From NCBI GenBank assembly GCA_002368155.1, contig AP018180.1, positions 4,387,380 to 4,451,379 of the forward strand: a DNA stretch of 64,000 nucleotides. The letters are read 5' to 3'. The notes beneath the pieces are model-generated. The model searched no databases. It was given only the letters and a program-made list of their open reading frames with translations, and was not told the DNA's origin. How positions within the stretch are numbered: position 1 is the stretch's first letter; each line of letters begins with the position of its first letter. The stretch comes from Nostoc carneum NIES-2107 (GTDB lineage Bacteria; Cyanobacteriota; Cyanobacteriia; Cyanobacteriales; Nostocaceae). This document shows, piece by piece, positions 17,801-25,479 of the stretch. The position numbers and the translations under genes are program-made.

Positions 17801-18445
17801 AGCGATCGCAGTTGCAACTTCCGCAATATTACGTACTTGGGCAGTTAGATTCCCTGCCATCAAGTTGACGTTATCGGTCAAATCTTTCCAGGTACCAGCC
17901 ACACCCCTGACTTCGGCTTGTACGCCCAACTTACCTTCCGTTCCCACTTCCCTGGCAACTCTGGTAACTTCTGATGCAAAAGAACCCAGCCTGTCTACCA
18001 TTGTGTTGACGATATTGGCAGTTTGCAGAAACTCTCCCTTCAGAGGTCTACCTTCAATTTCTGGTGCAATGGTTTGAGATAAATCGCCATTGGCTACAGC
18101 CCTAATTACCCTTGTAGTTTCTGCTGTTGGCTGCACTAAATCGGTAATCAGCGTGTTCACAGAATTAACGCAACTTAACCACGAACCACGAACATTTCCT
18201 AAAGAAGCACGTTCCGAAACTTTGCCATCTTTACCAACAACATTACCAATGCGCTGTAACTCTGCCGCCATACGCTCATTCTGGTCAATAATATCGTTGA
18301 GTGTATCGGCTATTTTTCCGGCAATTCCTGTTTGGTCAATTGGCATTCTCGCAGAGAAATCACCTTTTTTAACAGCATTTAATGTTCTTAATAGTTGTTT
18401 TAAATCTAAACTGTCGCTTTCTCTGGTTAATTGTTCAGTCGCCAT
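11831..18445 (-). CDS. Giant poly-HAMP hybrid histidine kinase with GAF and three receiver domains
   Basis: The 2204-aa protein has no transmembrane helix. Residues 1-148 form a divergent HAMP unit. Residues about 149-1252 are twelve tandem 92-residue units, each a canonical plus a divergent HAMP ([19 protein letters not shown] then [18 protein letters not shown]). A GAF domain (about 1275-1425), a coiled coil rich in Q/E/L (about 1430-1535), HisKA with [10 protein letters not shown] (His about 1537), HATPase_c ([15 protein letters not shown]) and three receivers follow ([34 protein letters not shown]). The layout recalls fungal group III (Nik1/Os-1) poly-HAMP osmosensing kinases. A Pro/Ser/Gln linker after the ATPase domain is encoded by a heptamer repeat tract. 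The stimulus is unknown. Confidence 0.95.
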   Translation of the reverse strand: MATEQLTRESDSLDLKQLLRTLNAVKKGDFSARMPIDQTGIAGKIADTLNDIIDQNERMAAELQRIGNVVGKDGKVSERASLGNVRGSWLSCVNSVNTLITDLVQPTAETTRVIRAVANGDLSQTIAPEIEGRPLKGEFLQTANIVNTMVDRLGSFASEVTRVAREVGTEGKLGVQAEVRGVAGTWKDLTDNVNLMAGNLTAQVRNIAEVATAIANGDLSKKITVNVKGEILELKNTVNTMVDQLNSFASEVTRVAREVGTEGKLGVQAEVRGVAGTWKDLTDNVNLMAGNLTAQVRNIAEVTTAVANGDLSKKITVNVKGEILELKNTVNIMVDQLNSFASEVTRVAREVGAEGKLGGQAEVRGVAGTWKDLTDSVNFMAGSLTAQVRNIAEVTTAVANGDLSKKITVDVKGEILELKNTINTMVDQLNSFASEVTRVAREVGTEGKLGVQAEVRGVAGTWKDLTDNVNLMAGNLTAQVRNIAEVTTAVANGDLSKKITVDVKGEILELKNTVNIMVDQLNSFASEVTRVAREVGAEGKLGGQAEVRGVAGTWKDLTDSVNFMAGSLTAQVRNIAEVTTAVATGDLSKKITVDVKGEILELKNTINTMVDQLNSFASEVTRVAREVGSEGKLGVQADVRGVAGTWKDLTDSVNFMAGSLTAQVRNIAEVTTAVATGDLSKKITVDVKGEILELKNTINTMVDQLSSFASEVTRVAREVGTEGKLGVQAEVRGVAGTWKDLTGAVNMMAGNLTDQVRNIAEVATAIANGDLSKKITVQVKGEILELKNTINIMVDQLNSFASEVTRVAREVGSEGKLGVQADVRGVAGTWKDLTDSVNFMAGSLTAQVRNIAAVTTAVANGDLSKKISVDVKGEILELKNTVNTMVDQLNSFASEVTRVAREVGTEGKLGVQAEVKGVAGTWKDLTDSVNFMAGSLTAQVRNIAEVTTAVANGDLSKKITVDVKGEILELKNTINTMVDQLNSFASEVTRVAREVGTEGKLGVQAYVRGVAGTWKDLTDNVNSMAGNLTAQVRNIAEVTKAVANGDLSKKITVDVRGEILELKDTINTMVDQLSSFASEVTRVAREVGTEGKLGGQAQVQGVAGTWKDLTDNVNSMAGNLTAQVRGIARVVTAVANGDLKRKLMLDAKGEIETLAETINEMIDTLATFANQVTTVAREVGIEGKLGGQARVPGAAGTWKDLTDNVNELAATLTTQLRAIAEVATAVTKGDLTRSIAVEALGEVAILKDNINQMIANLRETTQKNTEQDWLKTNLAKFTRMLQGQRDLETVSKLILSELAPLVGAQHGVFYMMEAADNQAFLKLLSSYAYRERRHLANRFYMGEGLVGQCALEKERILLTEVPGDYVKISSGLGEAAPLNAVVLPVLFEGQVTAVIELASFRRFSEIHLTFFDQLTESIAIVLNTIAASMRTEELLKQSQSLAEELQTQQNELRETNKRLEQQAQSLKASEDLLKGQQEELQQTNAELEEKAELLALQKKEVERKNLEIEQARRSLEEKAEQLALSSKYKSEFLANMSHELRTPLNSLLILAKLLTDNVEGNLTTKQVEYSQTIYSAGTDLLTLINDILDLAKIESGTMSIDMNQMLFSELGEQLERTFGQIAQNKGLAFNVEFTPELPQTIYTDAKRLQQVLKNLLSNAFKFTETGEVRLRVEVAKQGWSQSQETLNRAQNVIAFSVSDTGIGIAPEKQKVIFEAFQQADGSTSRKYGGTGLGLSISREIARLFGGEIKLVSHPNQGSTFTFYLPQLSPESRVLSTDSLSLRTQPSPQYSVPNPQSPVPNPQSLMDDRSILAEDDRVLLIVEDDINFARILLDMARQQGFKAITAQNGRIGLTLAQQYLPSAILLDIRLPEIDGWTVLDRLKHNPRTRHIPVHIMTVEEGRQRGLQLGAIAYLQKPLTSEIISEALTKIKGFIERRVKTLLVVEDDENQRHSIVELIGNSDVTTTAVGTGADALEAIRTQHFDCLVLDLGLPDMTGFELIEQIKQLPQGENLPVIVYTGQELNRVQETELRRIADTIIVKDVRSPERLLDETALFLHRVQANLPAPKREILEQLHARDYLLTGKKVLIVDDDVRNIFALTSMLERYQMQVLYAENGREGIHTLETTPDIDVVLMDVMMPEMDGYETTRLIRQNHQFRALPIIALTAKAMQGDREKCIEAGASDYITKPVDTEQLLSLLRVWLYR
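13036..13093. repeat. GGGGATT/GGGGACT short tandem repeat tract inside the kinase CDS
   Basis: About eight heptamers of GGGGAYT type on the plus strand encode, on the minus strand, the [11 protein letters not shown] linker between the HATPase domain and the first receiver of the poly-HAMP kinase. Confidence 0.9.
14690..18001 (-). repeat. Twelve tandem 276-bp coding repeats (HAMP pairs)
   Basis: A conserved segment recurs every 276 bp on the plus strand, for example TTGATCCACCAT near 15233, 15509, 15785, 16337, 16613, 16889, 17165 and 17717. Units 1-10 are nearly identical in protein sequence and units 11-12 have diverged. Units 2+3 and 4+5 share the same alternating markers ([17 protein letters not shown] then [17 protein letters not shown]), suggesting duplication of a 552-bp pair. 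Confidence 0.92.
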
Positions 18446-19032
18446 AGCCTTATCCTTGAGTAATTTATATATTTTTGATCCCCGATTTTATTTGCGGGGC
18501 TAGTGTTAAGTTCATCATTGGCACTCTTTGCTTTGGGGAAACTTAACCCTATGCTGAAACCCATTAAATAAGGCTGCTGCCAACACTTCTTGGAACACCA
18601 TCTAGCCAATCATAACTTTTTCATAATCCTTAAGGTAGCTGCTAAAAGCAGATTTTTTACGCCATATATATCAATAGTTTGATTGCCTATTTCTTTAGAC
18701 ATATTCCTAAAGGAATATTATTCAGTGATGACAGGTTAATATCTCTTTGCAAATAGCAATACTTAGAACAAAAAATGCACTAAAAATACAATTAGTACGG
18801 ATAAGTTTAATTTCATCCTAGATAGAGGGATGTAATTACATCAGATCAACTTGTAACGTTGCTGTTCAATTCTTTATAAACTGAGATGTTTATTTATTAA
18901 TTTCATAAACTTTAACTGATTTACGGAGATTAAAAATTCAGAATAATTACTCTATTGATTTTTTAGTTATTCCCATAAAAATGAATTATCCCTAATAAGG
19001 ATTCCACAGAAATCTATTACTTCACTTCACAG
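18446..19032. other. Divergent promoter region of the poly-HAMP kinase and the PEP-CTERM-type gene
   Basis: About 590 bp of AT-rich sequence without a gene. It contains a near-perfect palindrome ATATTCCTAAAGGAATAT at 18701-18718, which could be an operator for either divergent gene (speculative). Confidence 0.45.
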
Positions 19033-19983
19033 ATGAAACTTAAAAAAATATCCAGCTTATTAAAAGTTGCTATCACCACAGTTGGCATTCTTTCTGTAGC
19101 TCAAGGAGCTTATGCTGGTAGTTTAACGGGATCAGCATTTAGCATATCTTTAGAATGTTTAAACGATAGTACTGGTCTTCTCTTCGGATCAAATCCTACT
19201 GATGCTAACGGTTGGCAGTATGCATTTGATTCCAATAAAGATGGGATGAATGGTAACTACTGGGTTGGTGCAGCACCTGGACAAGTAAATCCCTATGATA
19301 TTTCCGGTATGGCTGTCAAAGAAACTGCTGACAGCGTAATTATTGCGATCAATGGCAATATGAAATTAACCGGAGAAGCAGAATCCGGCGCTGCTGGTGG
19401 TCAGATTGGTTATGGCGACTTATTCTTTAATATGTCTGGCAAAACCTTTCTAAATGCTATGAATAGCGGAGATTTATATGGTATCCGCTTCGCTTCTGCG
19501 AATGCTTCTGGTGTACAACAACTTGGTGTTTATAGCGGGGTTCAAGCCAAAACTGTTACTGACATTAAAGAAGGCTATACTGTCCAAACTTATGGAGGTT
19601 TAGCAGGTGGTAACAATTCCTATGAATCTCAAGTAAAACAAGGTGGTGGTACTGTAGGTTACGGTGATTTAACTAGTGCTTACTTTACTAATAACGGACA
19701 GAATAACAGCTTTAACCTGAATGAAATAGCTTCTGGAAAATATCTCACTGGAATCTCATTCCTATCCCAAGGAGCGATTACACAAGAACTTTTGAATACT
19801 GGCTATAATAGCAGCAAATTCCAAGGTACCCAGACTATTGCTTTCCAATTTAGCAAATCTGCTATCTCTCAAGCCGTTCCTGAATCTTCTACTGTTGCTG
19901 GATTAACAATTTTTGGATTAGCTTTTGCTGGTAGCCAAATCCGTAAAAAGTATAAATTTAGTGCAAATCAAAAACTAGCATAA
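19033..19983 (+). CDS. PEP-CTERM-like exosortase-dependent surface protein (XDD3-like)
   Basis: The 316-aa protein has an N-terminal signal peptide (KISSLLKVAITTVGILSVAQ, cleavage near AYA-GS). A beta-rich body includes SLTGSAFSISLECLNDSTG and DANGWQYAFDSNKDG. The C-terminal sorting tail VPESSTVAGLTIFGLAFAG is followed by the basic cluster RKKYK. This tail (VPES variant of the V-PEP motif, hydrophobic helix, basic end) directs processing by exosortase and attachment to the cell surface or sheath. It resembles the cyanobacterial XDD3-type exosortase substrates. No exosortase gene is in this window. The function of the body is unknown. Confidence 0.8.
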   Translation: MKLKKISSLLKVAITTVGILSVAQGAYAGSLTGSAFSISLECLNDSTGLLFGSNPTDANGWQYAFDSNKDGMNGNYWVGAAPGQVNPYDISGMAVKETADSVIIAINGNMKLTGEAESGAAGGQIGYGDLFFNMSGKTFLNAMNSGDLYGIRFASANASGVQQLGVYSGVQAKTVTDIKEGYTVQTYGGLAGGNNSYESQVKQGGGTVGYGDLTSAYFTNNGQNNSFNLNEIASGKYLTGISFLSQGAITQELLNTGYNSSKFQGTQTIAFQFSKSAISQAVPESSTVAGLTIFGLAFAGSQIRKKYKFSANQKLA

Positions 19984-20096
19984 TTCCAATCTGCTAAATC
20001 AAGCAGCAGATTCAAAGCTTGAAATTCCCATTCAATCTCACTTTCTCAACTGATATAGCAATCCAGTTTGATTCCTGAAATTACTTATAGCGTTTC

Positions 20097-20710
20097 TCAG
20101 TCTGGTGAAGTACAGTAGCAACAATGGGTAAACCAATTATAAATATCATTCAATGAAACTTGATTAAAAGCAGTTTCAATCGCTTTTGCTAAATCTGGAT
20201 AACTTCTAGCTCCAATAGAACGGAGTAGATTTTTAACTTTTGACCAACAATTTTCTATTGGCGAAAAATCAGGAGAATATGGTGGTAAATAAATCAATTT
20301 TGCTCCGGCGGACTCGATTAGTTTTTCAACCTCTTTGCCTTTATGAATTGAGCAATTGTCCATGACTACGTAGGCACCCTCCCACAGTTTTGGAACTAAT
20401 TTTTGAGAAATATAAGCTTCAAATGTCAGCCCGTCAGTTGCACCTAAAATGCTATATTGACTAATCAAACCACAAAGACCAATTGCACCAATTATAGAGA
20501 CATTTTTACTACGCTTCTGAGGTCGTGAGCCATGCGCTCTTTTACCCTTTTTGGCACGGGCTGAATGTCTTATTAAAGATAGATTAGCTCCTGCTTCGTC
20601 AAGAAATATAAGGTTTTCAGTGGGTATACCATTAATTTTAAGCCAAAATTCTACTCTTAATGATTGAACTCTTTCAGTCTCTTTTTCGTCAGCGTGCAAT
20701 GTTTTTTTTT
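20097..20710 (-). CDS. IS630 transposase, C-terminal DDE frame (ORF B)
   Basis: The frame holds the catalytic DDE domain: ENLIFLDEAGAN (first Asp), AYVVMDNCSIHKG (second Asp) and SPIENCWSKVK (Glu). It is in the -1 frame relative to ORF A; re-reading one A at the A9 run (20702-20710) joins them in the order K-K-T-L-H-A-D-E. An independent start would be the TTG at 20699. Confidence 0.92.
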
Positions 20711-21052
20711 GACGCTGATTTCCATTTTTTTGAGCATTCGGTCTACTGTAGCGATACTAATCGTTATCCCTATTTTATCAAAGAGGCTCTCACGAATTTC
20801 TTCCAAAGTGGCATCGTTCTTGGCTTCTACTATTTCAAAAAGAACATCCAATTGTTCCTCATTTAACTTTGGTGGAGTTTGCTTAGTTCTGGTTTTTGGA
20901 GCAATATTGTTTGTTTCTCTATATTGTTTTAGTAGTTTCTCAATAAAACTTAAACTGACACAAAATCTTTTGGCTAAATCACGTTGTGATATTTCACCTA
21001 TCTTATAGGTATCAAATATTTTTTGGCGAAAGTCTAGGGAATATGGTTTCAT
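20657..21052 (-). CDS. IS630 transposase, N-terminal helix-turn-helix frame (ORF A)
   Basis: The 131-aa product starts MKPYSLDFRQKIFDTYKIGE and carries the paired-like helix-turn-helix (ISQRDLAKRFCVSLSFIEKL) that binds the inverted repeats, followed by a second HTH-like region (EEIRESLFDKIGITIS). Near its end the frame passes the A9 slippery run at 20702-20710, where a -1 frameshift gives the full transposase. Confidence 0.92.
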   Translation of the reverse strand: MKPYSLDFRQKIFDTYKIGEISQRDLAKRFCVSLSFIEKLLKQYRETNNIAPKTRTKQTPPKLNEEQLDVLFEIVEAKNDATLEEIRESLFDKIGITISIATVDRMLKKMEISVKKKHCTLTKKRLKEFNH

Positions 21053-21220
21053 TTTTATACTTGAGGAGATGCTCAGATTTAATCTTACAGTCTAAGTTAT
21101 AAGCGTACTCCACTAGCCTGAGAAACGCTATACATAAAAACGGGACAAGGGACGGGGAACAGGGAACAGGGAATAAAGGTATACCTAGCTTTTAAAAAAT
21201 CAAAGACGATTCCTATCCAT

Positions 21221-21258
21221 ACCTGATGTTGTTGTGATAACAACATCAGGTATTTTTT
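21221..21258 (+). terminator. Strong Rho-independent terminator, probably of the PEP-CTERM-type gene
   Basis: A perfect 13-bp stem (ACCTGATGTTGTT with AACAACATCAGGT) has a 5-nt loop and is followed by ATTTTTTT on the plus strand only. The nearest plus-strand gene is the surface-protein gene ending at 19983, now separated from this terminator by the IS630 insertion. Confidence 0.88.
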
Positions 21259-21352
21259 TCTCAATCATCCCTAAATTAGCCTGGCGAATTGGACAAAAAA
21301 ACTGATATTAGAGGATTGGCGATCGCTTATCAAAATTTTTTGTCAATCATTG

Positions 21353-21381
21353 TTGACTATTCGTAACAATACTGTTAAATT
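21353..21381 (+). promoter_or_regulatory. Candidate sigma70-type promoter of an orphan RNA
   Basis: TTGACT (21353-21358) and TTAAAT/TAAATT (21375-21381) are separated by 16-17 nt, predicting transcription from about 21388. Confidence 0.5.
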
Positions 21382-21387
21382 TAGTTA

Positions 21388-21566
21388 CATAAGTTAAACC
21401 GAAAGCAAGCACAGCAGATATAACACCAACGACACAATACCTTGACTTGTGGCAGCACTTATTTTGCTTGCTTCAACCGTTAACTCAAAGTTTTCCTTTT
21501 CAATCGCTGTATCTAATCGTCATTTTGACTTCTTTATAACCTCGGTGGTTAACCGAGGTTTTTTAT
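21388..21566 (+). ncRNA. Candidate small non-coding RNA, about 180 nt
   Basis: The stretch begins just after a promoter-like sequence and ends in a clear terminator: stem AACCTCGG/CCGAGGTT at 21538-21560 followed by TTTTATT. No plus-strand reading frame of note lies between. Internal pairing is visible: AAGCAAGCA (about 21403-21411) with TGCTTGCTT (about 21465-21473), closed further by GTTAA/TTAAC and containing a CACAA/TTGTG hairpin. I do not recognise it as 6S, tmRNA, RNase P or SRP RNA. It could also be a leader remnant. Confidence 0.55.
21538..21566 (+). terminator. Rho-independent terminator of the candidate small RNA
   Basis: The 8-bp stem AACCTCGG/CCGAGGTT with a 7-nt loop is followed by TTTTATT on the plus strand. 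The minus strand has no T tract after the stem, so it does not serve the K+ channel gene. Confidence 0.8.
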
Positions 21567-21635
21567 TGCTTGATGAGGAGGATGAGGGAGAAATTACCCA
21601 TTACCCAATGACAAATGACCAATAACAAACACCAA

Positions 21636-22700
21636 TTAACTATTTTTCGGTTTACGCACTTTTTTAGAAACAATTGGCCCGAGAACTTGGTTGAGGCTTT
21701 GCAATTGTTCGGCTGTACCCATGCAGATCAGGGTGTCTCCAGGCATTAAAACAGTATCACCTGTGGGGCCACCGATTAAATTACCATCAAGGCGACGGAT
21801 AGCTAAAACTAACGCCCCAGTTTGCGATCGCAGTTTTGCTTTTTGCAAACTTTGTCCTACAAAAGGGCAGAAAGCTGGGTCAAGTAAAAATTCTTCCATG
21901 TACAGCTGGCGGTCTGTACCTGTGAGAATACCATCAACAAAGTCTAAAATTTGGGGTCTGAGGGCGGCTGCGGCCATACGTTTACCGCCAGTGATATAGG
22001 GCGAAATAACTGCATCTGCACCAGCGCGTTGTAACTTCTGCAAAGCTTCTTCTGTACTTGCTCTTGCGATCGCCCGAATTGCTGGGTTAAGTGTTTTTGC
22101 GGACAATACAGTATATAAATTTTCCGCGTCTGAAGGTAGGGCAGCAACAATACACATCGCTCTTTCTATGCCCACCTTCAAAAGTGTGTCATCTAATGTG
22201 GCATCACCTTGGAAGACTACATAACCTTCTGTTTGCGCTCTTTGAACAGATTCAACCTCAGAATCAATGACGACAAAATTAACACCTTCAGCCCGAAATT
22301 CTTTGGCGATTTGGCGACCTGTGCGACTAAACCCACAAATAATGTAATGTCCTGATAACGATTCCATTATGCGCCTCTGCTGCCGTAGTCGAATTCCTTC
22401 TTGAAAGTAGCCTTCAATCACAGCTTCTGTAAATCTATTGACAATGTAACCGATATTGATTACACCCATCAAAATTAAGGCAATAGTAAATAACCTGCCA
22501 CGACTACCCAGTGGGTGTGTTTCACCATATCCCACAGTCGCCAGGGTAATTACCGTCATATAAGCAGCATCTTCCCATGACCACCCCTCCACCAGGCAGT
22601 ACCACAAAGTCCCAATGATGAAAACACAACCAAGAGCGATCGCTCCTGCCATCAACTCCTTTTGGATACGTTGATATTTTTGCTCAGGCATTGAGTACAC
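21636..22700 (-). CDS. Voltage-independent K+ channel with RCK (TrkA-N and TrkA-C) domains
   Basis: The 354-aa protein has two membrane helices flanking a pore loop with the selectivity filter TVGYGE (residues 55-60), as in MthK/Kch two-helix channels. An RCK/TrkA-N Rossmann domain follows (HYIICGFSRTGRQIAKEF, then VVIDSE and VFQGDATLDDTL), then a TrkA-C domain that ends in a GDTLICMGT segment. It conducts K+ across the plasma membrane, gated by a ligand on the RCK ring. The likely start is the GTG at 22700, with GAGG ten bases before it; an ATG three codons later is the alternative. Confidence 0.94.
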   Translation of the reverse strand: MYSMPEQKYQRIQKELMAGAIALGCVFIIGTLWYCLVEGWSWEDAAYMTVITLATVGYGETHPLGSRGRLFTIALILMGVINIGYIVNRFTEAVIEGYFQEGIRLRQQRRIMESLSGHYIICGFSRTGRQIAKEFRAEGVNFVVIDSEVESVQRAQTEGYVVFQGDATLDDTLLKVGIERAMCIVAALPSDAENLYTVLSAKTLNPAIRAIARASTEEALQKLQRAGADAVISPYITGGKRMAAAALRPQILDFVDGILTGTDRQLYMEEFLLDPAFCPFVGQSLQKAKLRSQTGALVLAIRRLDGNLIGGPTGDTVLMPGDTLICMGTAEQLQSLNQVLGPIVSKKVRKPKNS

Positions 22701-22736
22701 AATTCTTTCACCTCTGCCAATGGTTAGGGAATAAAG

Positions 22737-22820
22737 GGACTGGGGACTGGGGATTGGGGACTAGGGATTGGGGACTGGGGACTGGGGACTGGGGACTGGG
22801 GACTAGGAATTGGGGACTGG
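22737..22820. repeat. GGGGACT/GGGGATT short tandem repeat tract
   Basis: About twelve 7-bp units lie upstream of the K+ channel gene, followed by a GGGGCAGGGGGCAGGG stretch and, at 22872-22930, TACCAAT and ACAAATG heptamer tracts. The gap 22701-23016 holds little else apart from the argD ribosome binding site. Confidence 0.92.
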
Positions 22821-23016
22821 GAAAAGCAACGGGGCAGGGGGCAGGGAGCAGGGGGAGAAATAATTAATGACAAACACCAATTACCAATTACCAATTACCC
22901 ATTACCAAATGACAAATGACAAATGACAAAATCCCAAGAAAATAGTCGATATTTTGGAAGGTTTCTAGGACACTAGTAGATAACTATACGATCGCAGATT
23001 TTCACAAGGAGCGGTA

Positions 23017-24300
23017 GTGAGCATAGAAACTCTGGTTGACGCAGCCACCATCCCCCCACAGTCAAATACTTTACCATCTAGTCCGTTTGACCCCAACAGC
23101 TTTGATGAAGCAGTTATGTCCACCTATGGGCGATTTCCTCTAGCCCTAGAACGGGGCGCAGGATGTAAGGTGTGGGATACTGAAGGGCGGGAATATTTGG
23201 ATTTTGTGGCTGGAATTGCTACTTGTACTTTGGGACACGCCCATCCAGCAATGGTAGAAGCGGTTACACGGCAAATTCAAAAGCTGCATCACGTTTCTAA
23301 TTTGTATTACATTCCCGAACAAGGTGAATTGGCAAAATGGATAATTCAACATTCCTGTGCCGATCGCGTATTTTTCTGTAACTCTGGTGCGGAAGCTAAC
23401 GAAGCAGCAATTAAATTAGCACGAAAATACGCTCATACTGTATTAGAAATTGAAAGACCAATCATTTTAACTGCTAATGCTAGCTTCCACGGGCGGACTT
23501 TAGCGACAATTACCGCTACCGGACAACCCAAGTATCAAAAATATTTTGATCCCTTGGTTCCTGGTTTCCACTATGTGCCATACAACGATATTGGCGCTGT
23601 AGAGACGGCGATTAGCGAACTCGATGAAGGTGACTACCGTGTAGCGGCGATTCTTTTAGAGCCGTTGCAAGGGGAAGGTGGCGTTCGTCCTGGCGATGTG
23701 GCCTACTTTAAAAAGCTACGGCAGATTTGCGATGAAACTGGCATTTTGTTGATTTTCGATGAAGTGCAAGTGGGAATGGGACGCAGTGGGAAGTTATGGG
23801 GTTATGAACATCTCGGCGTAGAACCGGATGTTTTCACCAGTGCAAAAGGACTGGGTGGCGGTATCCCTATCGGCGCAATGATGAGTAAGAAATTCTGCGA
23901 TGTTTTTCAACCAGGGGAACACGCCAGCACATTTGGTGGTAATCCATTTGCTTGCGGTGTGGCGCTAACTGTCTGTCAAACCATCGAAAAAGAAAATATT
24001 TTACAGAACGTGCAAGATAGAGGAGAACAACTGCGAAATGGCTTAAAAGCGATCGCAGCTAAATATCCCAATCACATTGCTGATGTTCGCGGCTGGGGTT
24101 TAATTAACGGACTCGAATTGCAAGCAGATATCACGCTAACAGCAGCTGATATTGTCAAAACTGCGATCGCAGAAGGTGTATTGCTAGTACCAGCCGGGCC
24201 AAAAGTCGTCCGTTTTGTACCACCATTGATTGTCACAGAAGCCGAAGTCAACACAGCCTTACAAGCGGTTGACAAAGCTCTGGCGACTGTCAACGAGTAA
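23017..24300 (+). CDS. argD: Acetylornithine aminotransferase
   Basis: This class-III PLP aminotransferase of 427 aa catalyses N-acetylglutamate semialdehyde plus glutamate to N-acetylornithine plus 2-oxoglutarate in arginine synthesis. Visible signatures are CNSGAEANEAAIKLARKY (PLP phosphate contact), ASFHGRTLA, IFDEVQVGMGRSG (Asp to the pyridine nitrogen) and TSAKGLGGG with PLP lysine K277. The start is GTG at 23017 with AAGGAG at 23006-23011. It is a single gene with its own terminator. A close paralogue such as an ornithine or GABA aminotransferase is less likely given the THFGGNP-type segment (ASTFGGNPFACGVAL). Confidence 0.95.
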   Translation: MSIETLVDAATIPPQSNTLPSSPFDPNSFDEAVMSTYGRFPLALERGAGCKVWDTEGREYLDFVAGIATCTLGHAHPAMVEAVTRQIQKLHHVSNLYYIPEQGELAKWIIQHSCADRVFFCNSGAEANEAAIKLARKYAHTVLEIERPIILTANASFHGRTLATITATGQPKYQKYFDPLVPGFHYVPYNDIGAVETAISELDEGDYRVAAILLEPLQGEGGVRPGDVAYFKKLRQICDETGILLIFDEVQVGMGRSGKLWGYEHLGVEPDVFTSAKGLGGGIPIGAMMSKKFCDVFQPGEHASTFGGNPFACGVALTVCQTIEKENILQNVQDRGEQLRNGLKAIAAKYPNHIADVRGWGLINGLELQADITLTAADIVKTAIAEGVLLVPAGPKVVRFVPPLIVTEAEVNTALQAVDKALATVNE

Positions 24301-24818
24301 GTCATGGTATAACCAACACAATTAATCTAGGGTGGGCACTACTGGTAATCTAGCTGACAAGCAAATATCTGGGCAGTGCCCATTTTATTTTTTACCTGGG
24401 AGTAATGGCACAATACTACAAGGGATAGCGTTTTGAACTCAAAATTGGTTTTGGGTAAAAGGTTAAAGGTTAAGGGTTAAAGGTTTTTTCTTTCCCTTGA
24501 ACCATTCCCCTTTTTCCCCTTAACCGACAACTATTGAGTAATGGCAGACATTACAAAAGTGCGATCGCTACATCATATTGCAGCTAAATCAGGCATAAAT
24601 ATTTCTTTTTTCCCGGTTTCCTAGAAAAATTTTTGATGATATATTTATATCCGCTTTGGTGTATCAGGTTACTTATACCAATTAGTAAAGAGAGGGCAAC
24701 ATATTCAACAACCAAAACCTAGATGATATCAAAGTCTTTTAATTTTTAATTGGTATTAGTAGTGTTCATTCTTGATATTGTGAATTGTCCCTGTCTATTA
24801 TTATTCGTGGGTTGATTT
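24301..24818. other. Intergenic region downstream of argD
   Basis: The region holds the argD terminator (24333-24394), a GGTTAAAGG-type short repeat (24460-24485) and a CAATTAGT/AATTGGTATTAGT motif pair (about 24680 and 24745). No gene is recognised. Confidence 0.6.
24333..24394 (+). terminator. argD terminator
   Basis: TGGGCACT (24333-24340) pairs with AGTGCCCA (24375-24382), followed by TTTTATTTTTT. The 34-nt loop is longer than usual. Confidence 0.6.
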
Positions 24819-25115
24819 GTGAAAGTTCTTGTTTACTGTAAATACTTTAGTTTCAAGAATCCAATAGACAAGCCAAAGATGGAGACGTTTGTTGTGGATT
24901 TGCCACAAATTCCTAGGATTGGTGAAACCATTGTGGTTGAGAGAATGTCACCAACTAAACAATGTGTAATTATTTTTGAATATATTGTGACTGCAGTACA
25001 ATTTAATGCCTCCAATGAATCAGCCGATGCACCAAATGCTAGGGTAAACGCCTGTTTAAATCACTGTTGGGAAGGGACATCAAATTTCAAAGTAACAAAC
25101 TTTTTAGAAAAATAA
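24819..25115 (+). CDS. Hypothetical protein
   Basis: This 98-aa frame starts at a GTG (MKVLVYCKYFSFKNPIDKPK). It is a short beta-rich protein with the segment METFVVDLPQIPRIGETIVV, which looks like a structured domain, and has C-terminal cysteines. I do not recognise the family. No good ribosome binding site is visible, so it may be a small lineage-specific gene or spurious. It sits alone between argD and the reductase gene. Confidence 0.45.
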   Translation: MKVLVYCKYFSFKNPIDKPKMETFVVDLPQIPRIGETIVVERMSPTKQCVIIFEYIVTAVQFNASNESADAPNARVNACLNHCWEGTSNFKVTNFLEK

Positions 25116-25479
25116 TTTCAGGATTGATACAACTGATAAATATAAGAATTTGATTTGATTTGATTTATGCAAGATATCACTGAATAAAGGTGCGTTACGC
25201 TGAAGCTAACGCACCCTACTCGCGTGAATCTCACAAATCTAATATGAGTCATATAGCTAGGAGTGAGATTACCCACTATATAAGGTTTTTATAGATGATT
25301 ACCTAGCTGAAACTGCAAGTTGAATGGTAAATTATTTCTGCAAACATTCAATCAGAAAATACTGAGAAATATTCAACAACAAACTCTAAAATTAGTTACA
25401 GTTCTTATGACACTGTCTATCTCTAAATTAGAGAAATATACTTTTTTGCCAACAAGGTGAGGAGCTAAAATTTAGCCTT
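25116..25479. other. Intergenic region with dispersed hairpin
   Basis: It holds a GGTGCGTTA hairpin at 25189-25215 and TTTGATTTGATTTGATT short repeats (about 25149-25165). No gene is seen. Confidence 0.55.
25189..25215. repeat. GGTGCGTTA/TAACGCACC dispersed hairpin
   Basis: The 9-bp arms GGTGCGTTA and TAACGCACC have a 9-nt loop, followed by CTAC. Relatives of this element flank the IS5-like insertion (28505-28519 and 30257-30271) and lie at 30285-30349. Confidence 0.75.

Larger units (their letters stand above)
20086..21132 (-). mobile_element. IS630-family insertion sequence, complete, with terminal inverted repeats
   Basis: The ends are 28-bp inverted repeats (20086-20113 and 21105-21132) beginning TATAGCGTTTCTCAG, 25 of 28 positions matching. 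TA at both extremes agrees with the TA target duplication of IS630/Tc1-mariner elements. It carries two overlapping transposase frames on the minus strand. The stop codon of the second frame (20097-20099) lies inside the left inverted repeat. It has inserted between the PEP-CTERM gene and the strong terminator at 21221-21258. Confidence 0.93.
21133..21635. other. Intergenic region with orphan terminator and candidate small RNA
   Basis: No protein gene is seen. The region holds GGGAACA-type short repeats (about 21150-21175), a strong plus-strand terminator (21221-21258) and a promoter-RNA-terminator unit (21353-21566). Confidence 0.7.

Noticed and set aside
14690-18001. Long tandem repeats as a possible CRISPR or satellite array
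   Set aside because: The repeats are 276 bp, contiguous and protein coding, without unique spacers.
14679-18077. Series of plus-strand frames of 60-150 codons over the HAMP array
   Set aside because: They are antisense shadows of the 276-bp repeats and repeat with the same period; the minus-strand protein has clear HAMP domains.
22737-22820. Direct repeats as a possible CRISPR array
   Set aside because: The period is 7 bp without spacers; this is a short tandem repeat tract.
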